Origin: Hygrocybe punicea | Lineage: Eukaryota; Basidiomycota; Agaricomycetes; Agaricales; Hygrophoraceae | Reading direction: 5' to 3' | Assembly: GCA_963556145.1 (NCBI GenBank) | Contig: OY744463.1 | Coordinates: 5,704,001-5,768,000 of the forward strand | Length of the DNA: 64,000 bases | Part shown: positions 48,040-58,512 of the stretch, piece after piece | Layout: each line of letters starts with the position of its first letter | Numbering within the stretch: position 1 is the stretch's first letter | The notes under the pieces: generated by a model | What the model was told of the DNA's origin: nothing | The model's database searches: none | What the model saw: the letters and a program-made list of their open reading frames with translations, nothing else | Program-made: the position numbers and the translations under genes

Positions 48040-48185
48040 TGGAGTGGGCAGGGGGTGCCCACTCAGGGTGTCATGGGTGCATCATGGTGGGATAAGCTGA
48101 GTGTTTACTACAGGAATCTCTACTAGGAATCTCTACTAGATAGTCCTATGAACCGTGGGATCCTATCACGTGACCTCCTACTACA
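48040..48185 (-). repeat. TRIM-2 LTR (5' LTR in element sense)
   Basis: 146 bp including a 13-bp internal duplication absent from the other LTR; otherwise nearly identical, differing by C/T or G/A at a few sites (for example CACGTGA against CATGTGA). Confidence 0.8.
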
Positions 48186-48189
48186 ATGT

Positions 48190-49068
48190 ATATGAGATAC
48201 AAGGTAGAGCACAGAAATTTTCACCAAGTCCATATTATTTTAATTGATCAAAAGATTTTCCACAAGCGTCAAGCTCACTACACTGTCAAAATTAGTCAGG
48301 ACTGTGACAGCATTGGTCAAAAAAGGGTGTGAGAGCGTGAGAGTCGGGGTTGATTCAACAATGTGTCAGCAATGGGACAGGGATTTCTGAAATCATTGAA
48401 ATGATGTTGGTCAGCCTTGAGCCAACTCTGGGAGCCCAATGCTGTCACAGGGTTTGGCCCTGGTAAAGATTTCACCAAGTCCATCAGTTTCTAGTAAGCC
48501 CTGTCAGATTTGAAGCCATGACTTATATTACATTATAAGGTTTTGGTTAGTGGCTTCAAATTAGAAGCCCATAGTTGGATAAATTGATGTAGTTCTCAAG
48601 GTGCAATGGCTTAGTGGAATTATGTATTGGTTTGATAATTTTTCAATCTGCTCAGGAGATTGCAGGTTTGAGCCCTTCTTTTTACAATTGTCTGGACTAG
48701 ACCAAAGGCTGTGACAGCCTTTGGCTGAACCTTGGTCCAAGGTTCAGATTCAATCATTGGTTTGAACCTAGTCAAAAAAGGATGTGCTAGTATTACAAAG
48801 CATCTAAATAAAGTTCCCAGCTGTCATCCGGGGTGTACAAATGACTGTAAGTAAAATCAGCATCAGGAAATGGGTTTTTATCTTAACTGTCTTAGTCCAC
48901 TTATTCATTTCATTTAAGAGCTTTAAGTGGTCTAAGAACAAAAGGTATATACAGGAATTATAAGGGTTATACTAGTACATTGTGCTGCTTGCTAGAAAAA
49001 AGTATATCTATGGCTAGTTCTATCAGAAAAGCACGTTAATCATTATTTAAAGGTTTATTAGTGTGATC
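48190..49068. other. Unassigned AT-rich stretch
   Basis: I see no gene, terminal repeat or transposase remnant. Short inverted words occur (CTGTGACAGC with GCTGTCACAG, 48300-48460) but no element could be bounded. Confidence 0.4.
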
Positions 49069-49373
49069 TTACATTCGGCGAACAAGACGTGTAATATCAC
49101 CCTCATCACAGTGATCGATCACCTTGCGCATCACTGTATAGGTCACACTTTGAGTTGCGTTGATAGACGGTGCTTGTGAGAGGATGGTGATATTGTATTG
49201 GTTGCTGGATACATTGTTAAATGTACTTTGGTGAGCGTCGATCACAGATATTGGCTAGAATATATGTTAGTCTTCAAATAACAATATCAATTATGCATCT
49301 AACTTACCTCTAAATGATGCTGGCAGGTCAGACAAGTATTGATGCCATTTTGTAGGTGAATCTGAGGCAACAT
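49069..49373 (-). CDS. Small two-exon gene, 83 aa, unknown
   Basis: Exon 49308-49373 (22 codons, 'MLPQIHLQNGINTCLTCQHH') splices over a 53-bp GT..AG intron to exon 49069-49254 ('VIDAHQSTFNNVSSNQYNIT', 'VMRKVIDHCDEGDITRLVRR') and ends TAA. The 'STFNNV..NQYNI' word resembles the N-terminal segment preceding STAND/NACHT NTPases in agaricomycetes, but no NTPase follows. It may be a detached N-terminal module or a small free-standing protein. It lies just downstream of a Plavaka remnant on the same strand. Confidence 0.4.
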
Positions 49374-49736
49374 AGTGTCATAGATGGGATGTTGTAGATG
49401 GTTTCCTCAATGTGTGACTGTAGAGGTGACAATCAACGGTACACATAAACATTGGCAAGGTATCATACCATCCATAACACTAAGACTATTGCATGACCTT
49501 GCACATAGTAAGTTCAGTGGGGCTCTGTCTAGCAGCTCATAACACCTGCTCATGGTGTGCATCTCACATGAGTAGTAGCCTTGTCCTGAGTGAATCCATC
49601 TTCAAAGATTGGCAATGCAGTATGAGAACCAGACAACTTTCCATGTCCAAGTAGCTTGGTCAACCTGTATCGTGATTGATCCATCTGGGCTTGCCAGGCA
49701 TAATCCATCGTCTTCAATGAACAAACGATGCTTAAT

Positions 49737-50300
49737 GTAATTCTGGTGTCAGAAGATCAAATGAATGGTGGTCAATATACTTGTTGGCATAAAAGGCTTT
49801 GAACGTGTCAAGGGTCTGGTGGGGTTTGAGAACTTTTGGGACAGGTTCATCACCAAAAATGGGGGAGAGATGGGCTGCATGTTGCAGCAGGTGCTGCTAG
49901 CCCTAGGACCCCAAGGACCCTTAGCTAGCTTGCTTAGTTAGCAATCCAGGATTTTCCCAGCTTCCCCCTTCCTGCCGCAGCTCCCCTTGAGCCTTTCCCT
50001 CTGAGGTCTGGAGATCCCCTCTCCAACATATCATAGAGTCAAGGTGAATGATTGACATAGATGAACTTCTGATAGCATCAACTTGGGGCCCTATAATCCA
50101 TAGTCCTGTGTCTTCATCTGGCTTGTCATGAAGTCTTGTATACCAATGAATGAGGGCACATGGATACATCATTAATTCATAGTCAAAGCTGAAGAAGAGG
50201 TGTACTCGTGCGATGGCCATTCCAAGCATGCCAGCGACATCAGGATCTATACTGAGGTAAACACAATCATAGCGTGGTGGACCTTTCCTCCACGAGGATA
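49737..50300 (-). pseudogene. C-terminal remnant of a second Plavaka-type transposase
   Basis: Read right to left: 'GPPRYDCVYLSIDPDVAGML', 'ARVHLFFSFDYELMMYPCAL', 'HDKPDEDTGLWIIGPQ', 'IIHLDS', then, after about 150 bp of unrelated sequence (about 49905-50045), 'HAAHLSPIFGDEPVPK' and 'TLDTFKAFYANKYIDHHSF'. These blocks form the normal end of Plavaka/KDZ-type agaricomycete transposases. It belongs to another subfamily than the copy at 19790-24610, whose C-terminus differs. The 5' part is missing. Confidence 0.65.
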
Positions 50301-51106
50301 TTGCCCTGATATACTCTCAGTGCATGCCTCCCCCCCCACTTGGATTACTGGGTGCATAGAATGTTGCAGTAGCCGATTTATGAACATGAACTTTGCCGGA
50401 AAACAAGGGCAAGCTGAAATGGCGACTTCAGAAATGGGCAGGACACTGTCAGGATATAACAGTCATAAAGGAATCGGTGAACAAGTGAAGGAAATGCAGG
50501 CAGCTGAAGTTCAGTAGTAAGTGCTGCAACTGTTTGTGTGTATACTATATTGCTTAATTGATAGAATGGAAGAGAGATTGATTTTATACTTACAAACTTT
50601 TCATGCAATATCAACATAAGCAGAGACCATAAGTTACAAGTTCTTTTACAGCCGTTTTTGATGATCTTGGCACTCGCATGATTTTTCGTTTTATAAGCAA
50701 ATTCGGACTTAGTCAGAATTCTACCCTCATGTACCGTCTCATCAGCCATGATCTCAAGCTCGCAGCCATTCGCCTGTTTGAGCATGGGCACCTTCCTCTC
50801 AATGACATTCTCTTATGCTGTAACTTCTCTCAACGTACCTTCTTTCGCATCTTGAAGCTCTGGCGCACCACCGGCGACGTTATCATTGATCAACGTGAGC
50901 GACGTGGTTGTGTCCGCGATCTCAACCACGACGACATCCAATATCTTCTCCATCTCATTCGTGAAAACCCAGATTATTTCCTTGACGAACTACTCCATCT
51001 TCTCAAGACAAATCACTTCATTTCTGTCCACTACACAACAATACACCAGGAACTCACCCATGCTGGGGCCAGCCGCAAGCGGCTACAACGCATTGCCCTT
51101 GAGCGC

Positions 51107-51791
51107 TGTAGAGGGCAGGGTCCCTCTATACACGAAAACCCAACATATACGACACAACCCGAATCCGCACAAAGACCTATAACGAACCCAATCGAAATAC
51201 GTTCCAAAATCCACCAAACCCGGATCCGGATCTGATCCGTAACACAGTGCGACACTCAATCTGATTGTATACGTTCTCATCACAACGATCATCAACACCG
51301 GTTCACTCCTATACTACAGTTCCTATCACGTTTCGTAGAGACACTGATTGAGTTGATATGTTTCAGTAGATTTGACGTTTACTGCCTCTTCTCCTAACTG
51401 GCCTGTGCAGAGCACCGCCTTGTTTAAGTACTATAAAATGTAGAGACAGATGTACCCATAATACAAGTTGACTCTTCACCCCAAAACGCACAAAACCCTT
51501 TCGTACTAAGTCTCTCACCACTTTCTGTTATCCCGTAACAAACCCGCCTTTACTCTACCTAAAAACTCTCTGTCAACTCCACGACCCAACCGGATCCGAC
51601 ACCCAAATCAATCCGGAAACCAACCCAACCAATCGGAAACCAACCCAACCAATCGGATAGGTCCAATCCTCTCCGGTTCCCACTTGCGTGACCTTGGATT
51701 CTCTACTTGCCACTCCTTTGATCACTTCTATTAGCTGATCACCCTTCACAGTAGATTCCCATTCGGATCTACAACCCTACTCGCTGTCACA
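51107..51791 (+). repeat. Gypsy 5' LTR
   Basis: 685 bp. The first 22 bases fold as TAGAGGG-CAGGGT-CCCTCTA. A TATA-like AGTACTATAAAATG (about 51427) suggests the promoter. Confidence 0.9.
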
Positions 51792-51804
51792 ACTGGAGCC
51801 CACC
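51792..51804 (+). other. Putative primer binding site
   Basis: ACTGGAGCCCACC directly follows the 5' LTR. The TGG two bases in would pair with a tRNA CCA end. The gag ATG starts at 51805, immediately after. Confidence 0.5.
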
Positions 51805-54528
51805 ATGAGGAGTGGTTCAAGTACAAATCAACCCAGGTCCCCTATTGCTTCCCGACTCTGGTCACATACACGAACCCTTCGAGAAGAACTTTCACTTTCC
51901 ATTAACGATCCGACAAACCAGGAGGAAGTTTTATTTGACGTACCCGAGCACCTAGCGTCACACACTGCCCTTCCACTTGTGTCCGGATCCGGTACCCCTT
52001 TATTTACTCTGTCCAATAGTCCAGAACCTATCGATTTACCCCTCGAAATCCCGGTCATCCGCATCTCTTTGGACGAATCTTCCGAATTAAGCTCACCCCC
52101 TTCCACACCAACTTCGTCGTCTTCCGCTCAACAACAATTGGCTTCCGTTTCTAGTACCGTTCCGTCTATCGTCCCATCTTCGATTTCGTCTCCCGATTCC
52201 GTTCCGACATCTAGTATCGTTTTGTCTGCCTCCTCGACATCGTTATCCACGAATTTTAGTGTTCCGCCTCCCGATTTGTCGAATATTGCGATCTTGTCTC
52301 CTATAGTTTTTACATCATCGATTCCGGTTCCCATTGTTCCCATCCCATCTACATCTACGTCCTCGATCCCCGTTCCTACACCCGTTATATCCACTACCCG
52401 ACAAATGCCTGCACATGGCCACGCCACGGCTCCGACCTTTGACGGGAACCCGTTAAATCTTAAGCGTTTCTTCGACGAAGTCGACCTCTTAGCAGACGAG
52501 GCCAAACTCGACGACAGGGGCAAAATTAAACATAGTCTTCGGTATGCCAGTATAGCCGACTTTGAGATTTGGGATCGTTTACTGACAGTGGCCAGTGGCG
52601 ATTTTAATGATTTTCGAAAAGCGGTTATACAATTATATCCCGGTGCTGAGGACGATCGACGATATTCGGTCACGGACCTCGATCGACTTACTATTACACA
52701 AGCCCAACATGGGATCCATACCCACGCAGAGTTGGGGGAATATTATAGAGAATTCTTCCGTATCGCGGGTTTCTTACTTGACAGGAGACGGATCTCAGAA
52801 CGTGAATGAAATCTGGCGTACGAGGCCGGATTCGACCCTGATCTCAAACAGCGGGTTAAAACGAGGATGCAGTATAGCAAACCCGACCATTTCCACGACG
52901 ATCCTTACGATTTTCAAGAATTTCACAATTGCGCTCATTTCCTGTTGGCTGGAACCGCAGCCGACCAAGGATCCTTTACCCGATCCACGTATACTTGTCC
53001 CACTCCCGAACCCATTGTACCAAAAGCAGAACCACCCGATAATGGCATGGCCGATCTTATGCGGCTTATGACGCAACAAATAGCAATGCTTACCCAGACC
53101 ATGGCCGCCCAGCATTCACATCCGAATCCTATACCACGTCCCCCCGCTCCCCGCCTTACAGACAACGGATCAGTACCACCTCCAGTGGAAAAATGTTGCT
53201 ATTTTTGTCACGACCCGATGCACTTGATTCTGCAATGCCCCCACGTTGACGAATATATCGGCAATGGAAAGTGTATCGGCAATGAGGCCAGTCATGTCAT
53301 CTTACCCAACGGATATTTTATCCCTCGTCATATTGTCGGCTGGACTCTTCAGGAACGCTTCGACCTTTGGCATGCCCAGAACCCTGGACAGAAAGCAGCA
53401 GTCACGACACAACGTGACCTGCCTCCTCATATGAAGGTCAACATCGTGGAAGTTGTCGATGTTCCCGACGAAGACGCTCCTCTCCCTTTTGTTAACGAGG
53501 TCTATCATTCCACAGTTCACGACCACGTATGTGTTCCTGATGACAATGACTGCGAAGAGGAAATCCAGGTTTTGGAAGCGGAACTTCAGAAGGCAAAAAG
53601 CAAGCATGTCCGATTCGACGGGGTCGAGATTCCGCCTTGCTACTCCAAAGGAAAAGGGACAGCATCCAATCCGTCTCTTAAACCCATTCCTTCCGCACCT
53701 GTGGACCCGCCAGTAGCCGGTCCTTCTTCTGTACAACCGCAACCTCCTTCAGCCGTGATGGCTTCGATTCCACAAACACCCGCTCCACAAACTGGTCCCT
53801 TTCTGACCCCTCCGCAATATCATTATCAGGCTCCTGTCGAGGATGCTCGTCTGGCGAAATCCGTGGCTAGTCGGGCTCTCGATACGGAAATAAGGGTTTC
53901 ACAACGCGAACTATTGGCCATAGCACCGGATATCCACCGACATTTCAAGGAAATTACTACTTCGAAAAAGATTCCTAACGAAGCAAATCCGGCCCAGGTT
54001 TTCCACCAAGCAATGACGAGTAACATCCCGACCCACCCATGTGATGATTGCCACGAGAATATTCCACTCATTGTTGCTGAAAATGCTGTGCCCCTTCGTG
54101 CCATCTACCCACTCATCGATGGAAAATACCGGTTTGAATGTGTTGTGGATGGGGGATCTATGATCATCAGTATGCGGCGCAACTTATGGAACATACTCGG
54201 TCTCGGATTGCAAAATCACAAACTTGTCTTACAATCCGCGAATTCGATGGACAATGATACGCTCAGATGGATTGCAAATCTTCATTTCGGATTTGGAGAA
54301 TTCGATATTTTCCTCCAGGTCCAAATCATTGAGGACACCCCATATGAAGTTTTGTTGGGTCGTCCGTTTGCCACATTAACTAATCTCGTCACAAAGGATT
54401 TCTGCGACGGCAATCAGATTATCATGCTTACCGATCCCAATTCCGGTGCAATAGTTACTGTTCCGACAGTGGAACACAATGAAAAAGAACGGCGTGCCCG
54501 ATCTGACACGCAGAAACCGGGTTTTTGA
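51805..54528 (+). pseudogene. Gypsy gag and protease
   Basis: 51805-52809 is a Ser/Thr/Pro-rich N-terminus followed by a capsid-like part ('APTFDGNPLNLKRFFDEVDL', 'HTHAELGEYYREFFRIAGF'). A TGA at 52807-52809 stops it, but the same frame continues to 54528. Downstream come a CCHC zinc knuckle 'CYFCHDPMHLILQC' (53197-53238), a disordered Pro-rich linker and an aspartic protease-like domain ('FECVVDGGSMIISMRRNLW' at about 54130-54190, 'YEVLLGRPFATLTN'). The D-G-G-S active-site variant looks like the DxGS form I recall from basidiomycete Gypsy clades. It ends in TGA directly after a possible frameshift site. Confidence 0.8.
54519..54525 (+). promoter_or_regulatory. Possible -1 ribosomal frameshift site between protease and reverse transcriptase
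   Basis: GGGTTTT is read as G GGT TTT in the upstream frame, immediately before the TGA stop. A -1 slip there places the ribosome exactly in the pol frame, which is open from 54525. It has the X XXY YYZ form of eukaryotic -1 slippery heptamers. It could also be a chance result of a one-base deletion in a decayed element. Confidence 0.4.
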
Positions 54529-56429
54529 TTATTGAGGAATCGGACACATTCCGAGGAGATGTCGCACCTACGAATGATAAGCCGGAACTTGCAAGCGATC
54601 CAATTTGTTCTCATGATACCCTTCCTGATTCTATTCCGTCTTCGGATTCCGACCTGCCTTTTGACCCGTCCCTCTATTTTCATTTTGATTCATCATCTAC
54701 CGATTCCACTTCTAAAGAATTTTGTTTCTCTTTCGAGCTCGATTTCTCTTCAAAACCGCCATCTTCAACCTTGGACGCGGTATCTATATTGTCATCTCTC
54801 TATTCTCATCTTGTAAAAGTATCCTTGGAAACTAAACCTGTACATAATGTATTCCAGGTTAACGCTGACCCGCCCAAACGTGATTTAAAAGGAGTCGTTG
54901 TCTGGAAAAAGTACAAGAAAGTCGCGAACAGAGTTCGTCCCATTTCCACCGCTCTTCCGGACAAATATAGGATTATTCGTAACATCACTGGTGATCCACT
55001 TGCCAACTTACCCACGCTTCTGACACATCCACCCGATTTTACACCCAGAACCCGCTACACCCAGGAACGTCACGACAAATACAACATTAACCCGGATGAC
55101 TTTATATGGCCGGAAGAGGAAAAACTTGGCCATTTTCTTATCAAAGAACAAGAAGCCGCGTTCGCTTGGAACGAATCCGAGAAAGGTCAATTCAATACCG
55201 ATTACTTTCCGCCAATCCATATCCCGACCGTTCCCCACACGCCTTGGGTTCACAAAAATATCCCTATACCACCCGGAATTCTGGCAGAAGTCATCCAGAT
55301 TATAAAAGATAAAATTGCCGCTGGTACATACGAGCCCTCCAATTCTTCTTACCGTTCCCGGTGGTTTTGTGTTATTAAAAAGGACGGTCTTAGCTTGCGC
55401 TTAGTGCACGACCTACAGGCGCTCAACGCTGTCACTATCTGGGACCCCACGGTACCTCCAATGATGGAACAACTCGCCGAATCCTTTGGCGGACATTCAT
55501 GTTACGGGGCCTTAGATTTCTTCGTATCTTTCAATCAGCGGCTTGTGCATCCAGATTCGCGCGACTACATGACCTTTCAATCCCCGCTTGGTACACTCCG
55601 TCTTACACACATCGCAATGGGATATACGAATTCACCCCAGATCATGCACGGGGATACCACATATATTTTACGCGACGAAATCCCGCACATAACAATCCCG
55701 TTTATGGATGATATTTTTCTGAAAGGCACCCCGACCCGTTACGAATTACCCGATGGCGGCTATGAGACTATACCGGAAAACGATGGAATACGACGATTTG
55801 TGTGGGAATACTTTCAGGGTGTTAATCGAGTCCTACAACGTTTCCGGTACATTGGCGGAACGTTCAACGGCAAGAAACTGGAGCTTTGCCACCCATCTGT
55901 GGTTGTTGTTGGTCATACATGCACTTACGAAGGTTGTGTCCCCGACGCCGGGAAGGTTCAGAAGATTTGCGATTGGCCTCTGCCTAGGAACGCGACTGAT
56001 ATACGCGCCTTCCTCGGTACTTGTGGACTTATGAGGATTTTCATCAAGGGCTTTGCTTTGTACGCTCGACCCTTGGTTTATCTCACCCGGAAAGGAATAC
56101 CCTTTGATTTCCAGGATGCGGAACTATCCGCATTCGACTTCTTAAAACATGCCATTGTCACGTCACCCGCTTTGCGCGCCATCGATTACGAAAAAGAATG
56201 GGAAGTTATATTAGCCGTGGACTCATTGGTTATAGGTGTCGGGTTCATCCTCATGCAGATCCGCGATGACGGAAAGCGCTACCTGAGCCGCTTTGGATCC
56301 ATCACATGGAATGATCGCGAGTCACGCTATTCCCAGTCTAAGCTGGAATTGTTTGGCCTTTTCTGCGCCTTACGCTACTTCCAGGTGTCTATCATTGGTG
56401 TCCATAATGACCGTCGAGGTCGACGCTAA
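54525..56429 (+). pseudogene. Gypsy reverse transcriptase and start of RNase H
   Basis: Acidic spacer, then RT: 'SRWFCVIKKDGLSLRLVHDL', 'CYGALDFFVSFNQRLVHPDS' (first catalytic Asp), 'LRLTHIAMGYTNSPQIMHGD' and the active-site box 'PFMDDIFLKG' (about 55698-55725, FMDD in place of YxDD). RNase H begins with 'WEVILAVDSLVIGVGFILMQ'. The frame breaks near 56410 by one base and RNase H continues in the frame ending at 56580 ('TVEVDAKYIKGMLNNPDIQP', 'VHVPASDHSAVDGLSRWP'). In 'SFNQR' the Asn sits where I expect Asp in the clade, again a CpG-type change. Confidence 0.8.
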
Positions 56430-56699
56430 ATACATCAAGGGGATGTTGAACAACCCGGATATTCAGCCAAATGCCACAATTAATCGGTGGATTGCCAGGA
56501 TTTTACTTTTCAATTTCACACTAGTCCATGTACCGGCTTCTGACCACTCCGCCGTGGACGGGCTCTCCCGCTGGCCATGAACTGACGCCGATCCACCTGA
56601 CACCGATGATTTTGAAGAATGGATTGACTGGTCATATGGTTTTTATATGGAAGTGGTCAACTACAGATCACCCCGATGTGACTCATCCACCCGTGTTTT

Positions 56700-58181
56700 A
56701 TGTATGGCCTGCCAGAACCAAAGTTACACGACAAACCCGGTAGCCGTGTACTCTGTGGAACAAACGATGCCGATATCCCTCGGACAGCAAACGCTGTTGC
56801 CGCTGACGATCGTGTTCGCGTTGTCGAACAATTCCTTCAAACACTAGAGCGTCCACCTGGATTGTCCGACCAGAAATTCCGCCAATTCATGAGATACACA
56901 CTTGAGTTCTTCCTGATCGACGATAAACTTTGGAGGAAAGACACTCACGGAAAACATAAGGTCATGGTTCCCGTTGGTAAACGGCTTCGACGTATCCACG
57001 AGGTGCACGACTCCCTCGGACACAAGGGGGTGTTCTCTGTTCAAACTCATCTTTTGGATCGGTTTTGGTGGCCATTCTTGAATCACGACGTCAAGTGGTA
57101 TGTCCAGTCATGTCACCAGTGTCAAATCCGGCAAATGCGCTACCGCCATATTCCGCCTACGGTTGCGACTCCGGCTTCATTATTTTGTAAGGTATACATC
57201 GATACCATGCACATGCCCCGATCCAGCGGTTTCTGCTATATTGTACAAGCTCGATGCTCCCTTACTTCGTATCCGGAGTTCTGTATGCTGCGACGGGAAA
57301 CGGGTTCTACCATAGGCGCCTTTATTTTCGAAGAAATACTGTGCCGGTGGGGTGCTTTGGAAGAAATTGTCACGGATAACGGCCCTCTGTTCGTCGACGC
57401 ACTCAATTACCTCGCGGACCATTTTGGTATCTGACACATCCGGATTTCCCCCTACAACTCACAGGCTAACGGACCCGTCAAACATCGTCATCGGGATGTT
57501 CGCGAAGCAATAATGAAAACATGCGAGGGCGACGAGCGGAGTTGGCACACCGTTGTACACTCGGTATTTTGGGCAGAACGGGTTACAACCCACCGGGACC
57601 TCGGGTATTTGTCGTATTATATGGCTCACGGTGTCGAGCCCCTCTTTCCATTCGACTTAGCTGAAGCAACATATTTGGTTCCACGGCAAAGTGCTATGAT
57701 GACGCCGGAACTTATTGCTCTCCATGCCCGACAACTACGGAAATGGCCAGAGGACCTTGACGCCATTAGGGATCGTGTACTCAAGTCACGGTTCGAATCC
57801 GTTCGACAGTTCGAAGAGAAATATGCGAATACGATCAAAAGCTACGACTTGCGACCTGGCGATCTGGTACTCATCTGGAATTTGTGGGTCGAGATGTCTC
57901 TAGACCGGAAGTCAAAGCTGCGTTGGTTTGGTCCAATGATTGTCGTCCGCAAGACAGAGGGTCAGTCTTACATTCTTGCCAAGTTAGACGGAACCGTTTC
58001 TTGAACCTGGTACGCGGCGTTCCGGCTTATACCATACTATAGCCGCTCGCATCTCTCGATCTCCCTTGACGGCTTTCTGCGCTTTCCGGTGAACACGCAC
58101 GAACCCGACGTCTCGTCTAACAGATCCGCCTCTCCGGCTGACGAATTACCAGTGTTTGATGAACCCGTTGACGACAATTAG
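56700..58181 (+). pseudogene. Gypsy integrase
   Basis: HHCC zinc-binding N-terminus ('IHEVHDSLGHKG' and 'SCHQCQIRQMR', about 56990-57130). Catalytic core: first Asp in 'VYIDTMHMPRSSGF', second in 'EIVTDNGPLFVDAL'. A TGA at 57432-57434 follows 'HFGI', then 'ISPYNSQANGPVKHRHRDV', where the catalytic Glu expected before 'RHRDV' is Lys (AAA at 57480-57482). C-terminus 'YDLRPGDLVLIWNLWVEM' and 'YILAKLDGTV', another TGA at 58002-58004, and the frame ends at TAG 58179-58181. So integrase is inactive by sequence. Confidence 0.8.
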
Positions 58182-58512
58182 CCACCCGTACCCCGTTTTG
58201 GTCCGGTTTCAACCCGCTGGTACTCATCAGGTCTACCCGGTGGGATACTATCTGTTTCAGTTTTGGACTCCTTCTGTTTCCACTCCCCTTTTCGTTTTTA
58301 TTTCACGAACTCGAATGATGTGATTAGTCCCGATCACGCCGTGCTTAGAAAGTCTTCGGGCTTCACCCTTGCCAGTGGGGACCTAGCTGATAGAGTGTCG
58401 GTTTTCTTTTTTCATGTCTATTCATTTCTCAGTCCGAAAAAGTGTCAAATTTTTACTACACATTTATGTACAGACCGGCCGGCCTCCCAATGCTTCTCCT
58501 CCACGGAGCCTG

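Larger units (their letters stand above)
46468..48185 (-). mobile_element. TRIM-2: miniature LTR retroelement, related to TRIM-1
   Basis: LTRs 46468-46600 and 48040-48185; on the minus strand they start TGTAGTAGGAGGTCAC (compare TGTAGTAGTAGATCAC in TRIM-1) and end CCCACTCCA. Target duplication ACGT (46464-46467) versus ATGT (48186-48189). PBS-like TGGTGATGAGAGTGT follows the 5' LTR as in TRIM-1, and a purine tract (CGAGGGGGGTAGA) precedes the 3' LTR. The interior is an array of ~150-170-bp degenerate units. The 48040 LTR holds an extra internal duplication of GAATCTCTACTAG. Confidence 0.85.

Noticed and set aside
48300..48460. Inverted words CTGTGACAGC and GCTGTCACAG as ends of an element
   Set aside because: The match is short, and no target duplication or second copy could be found to bound an element.
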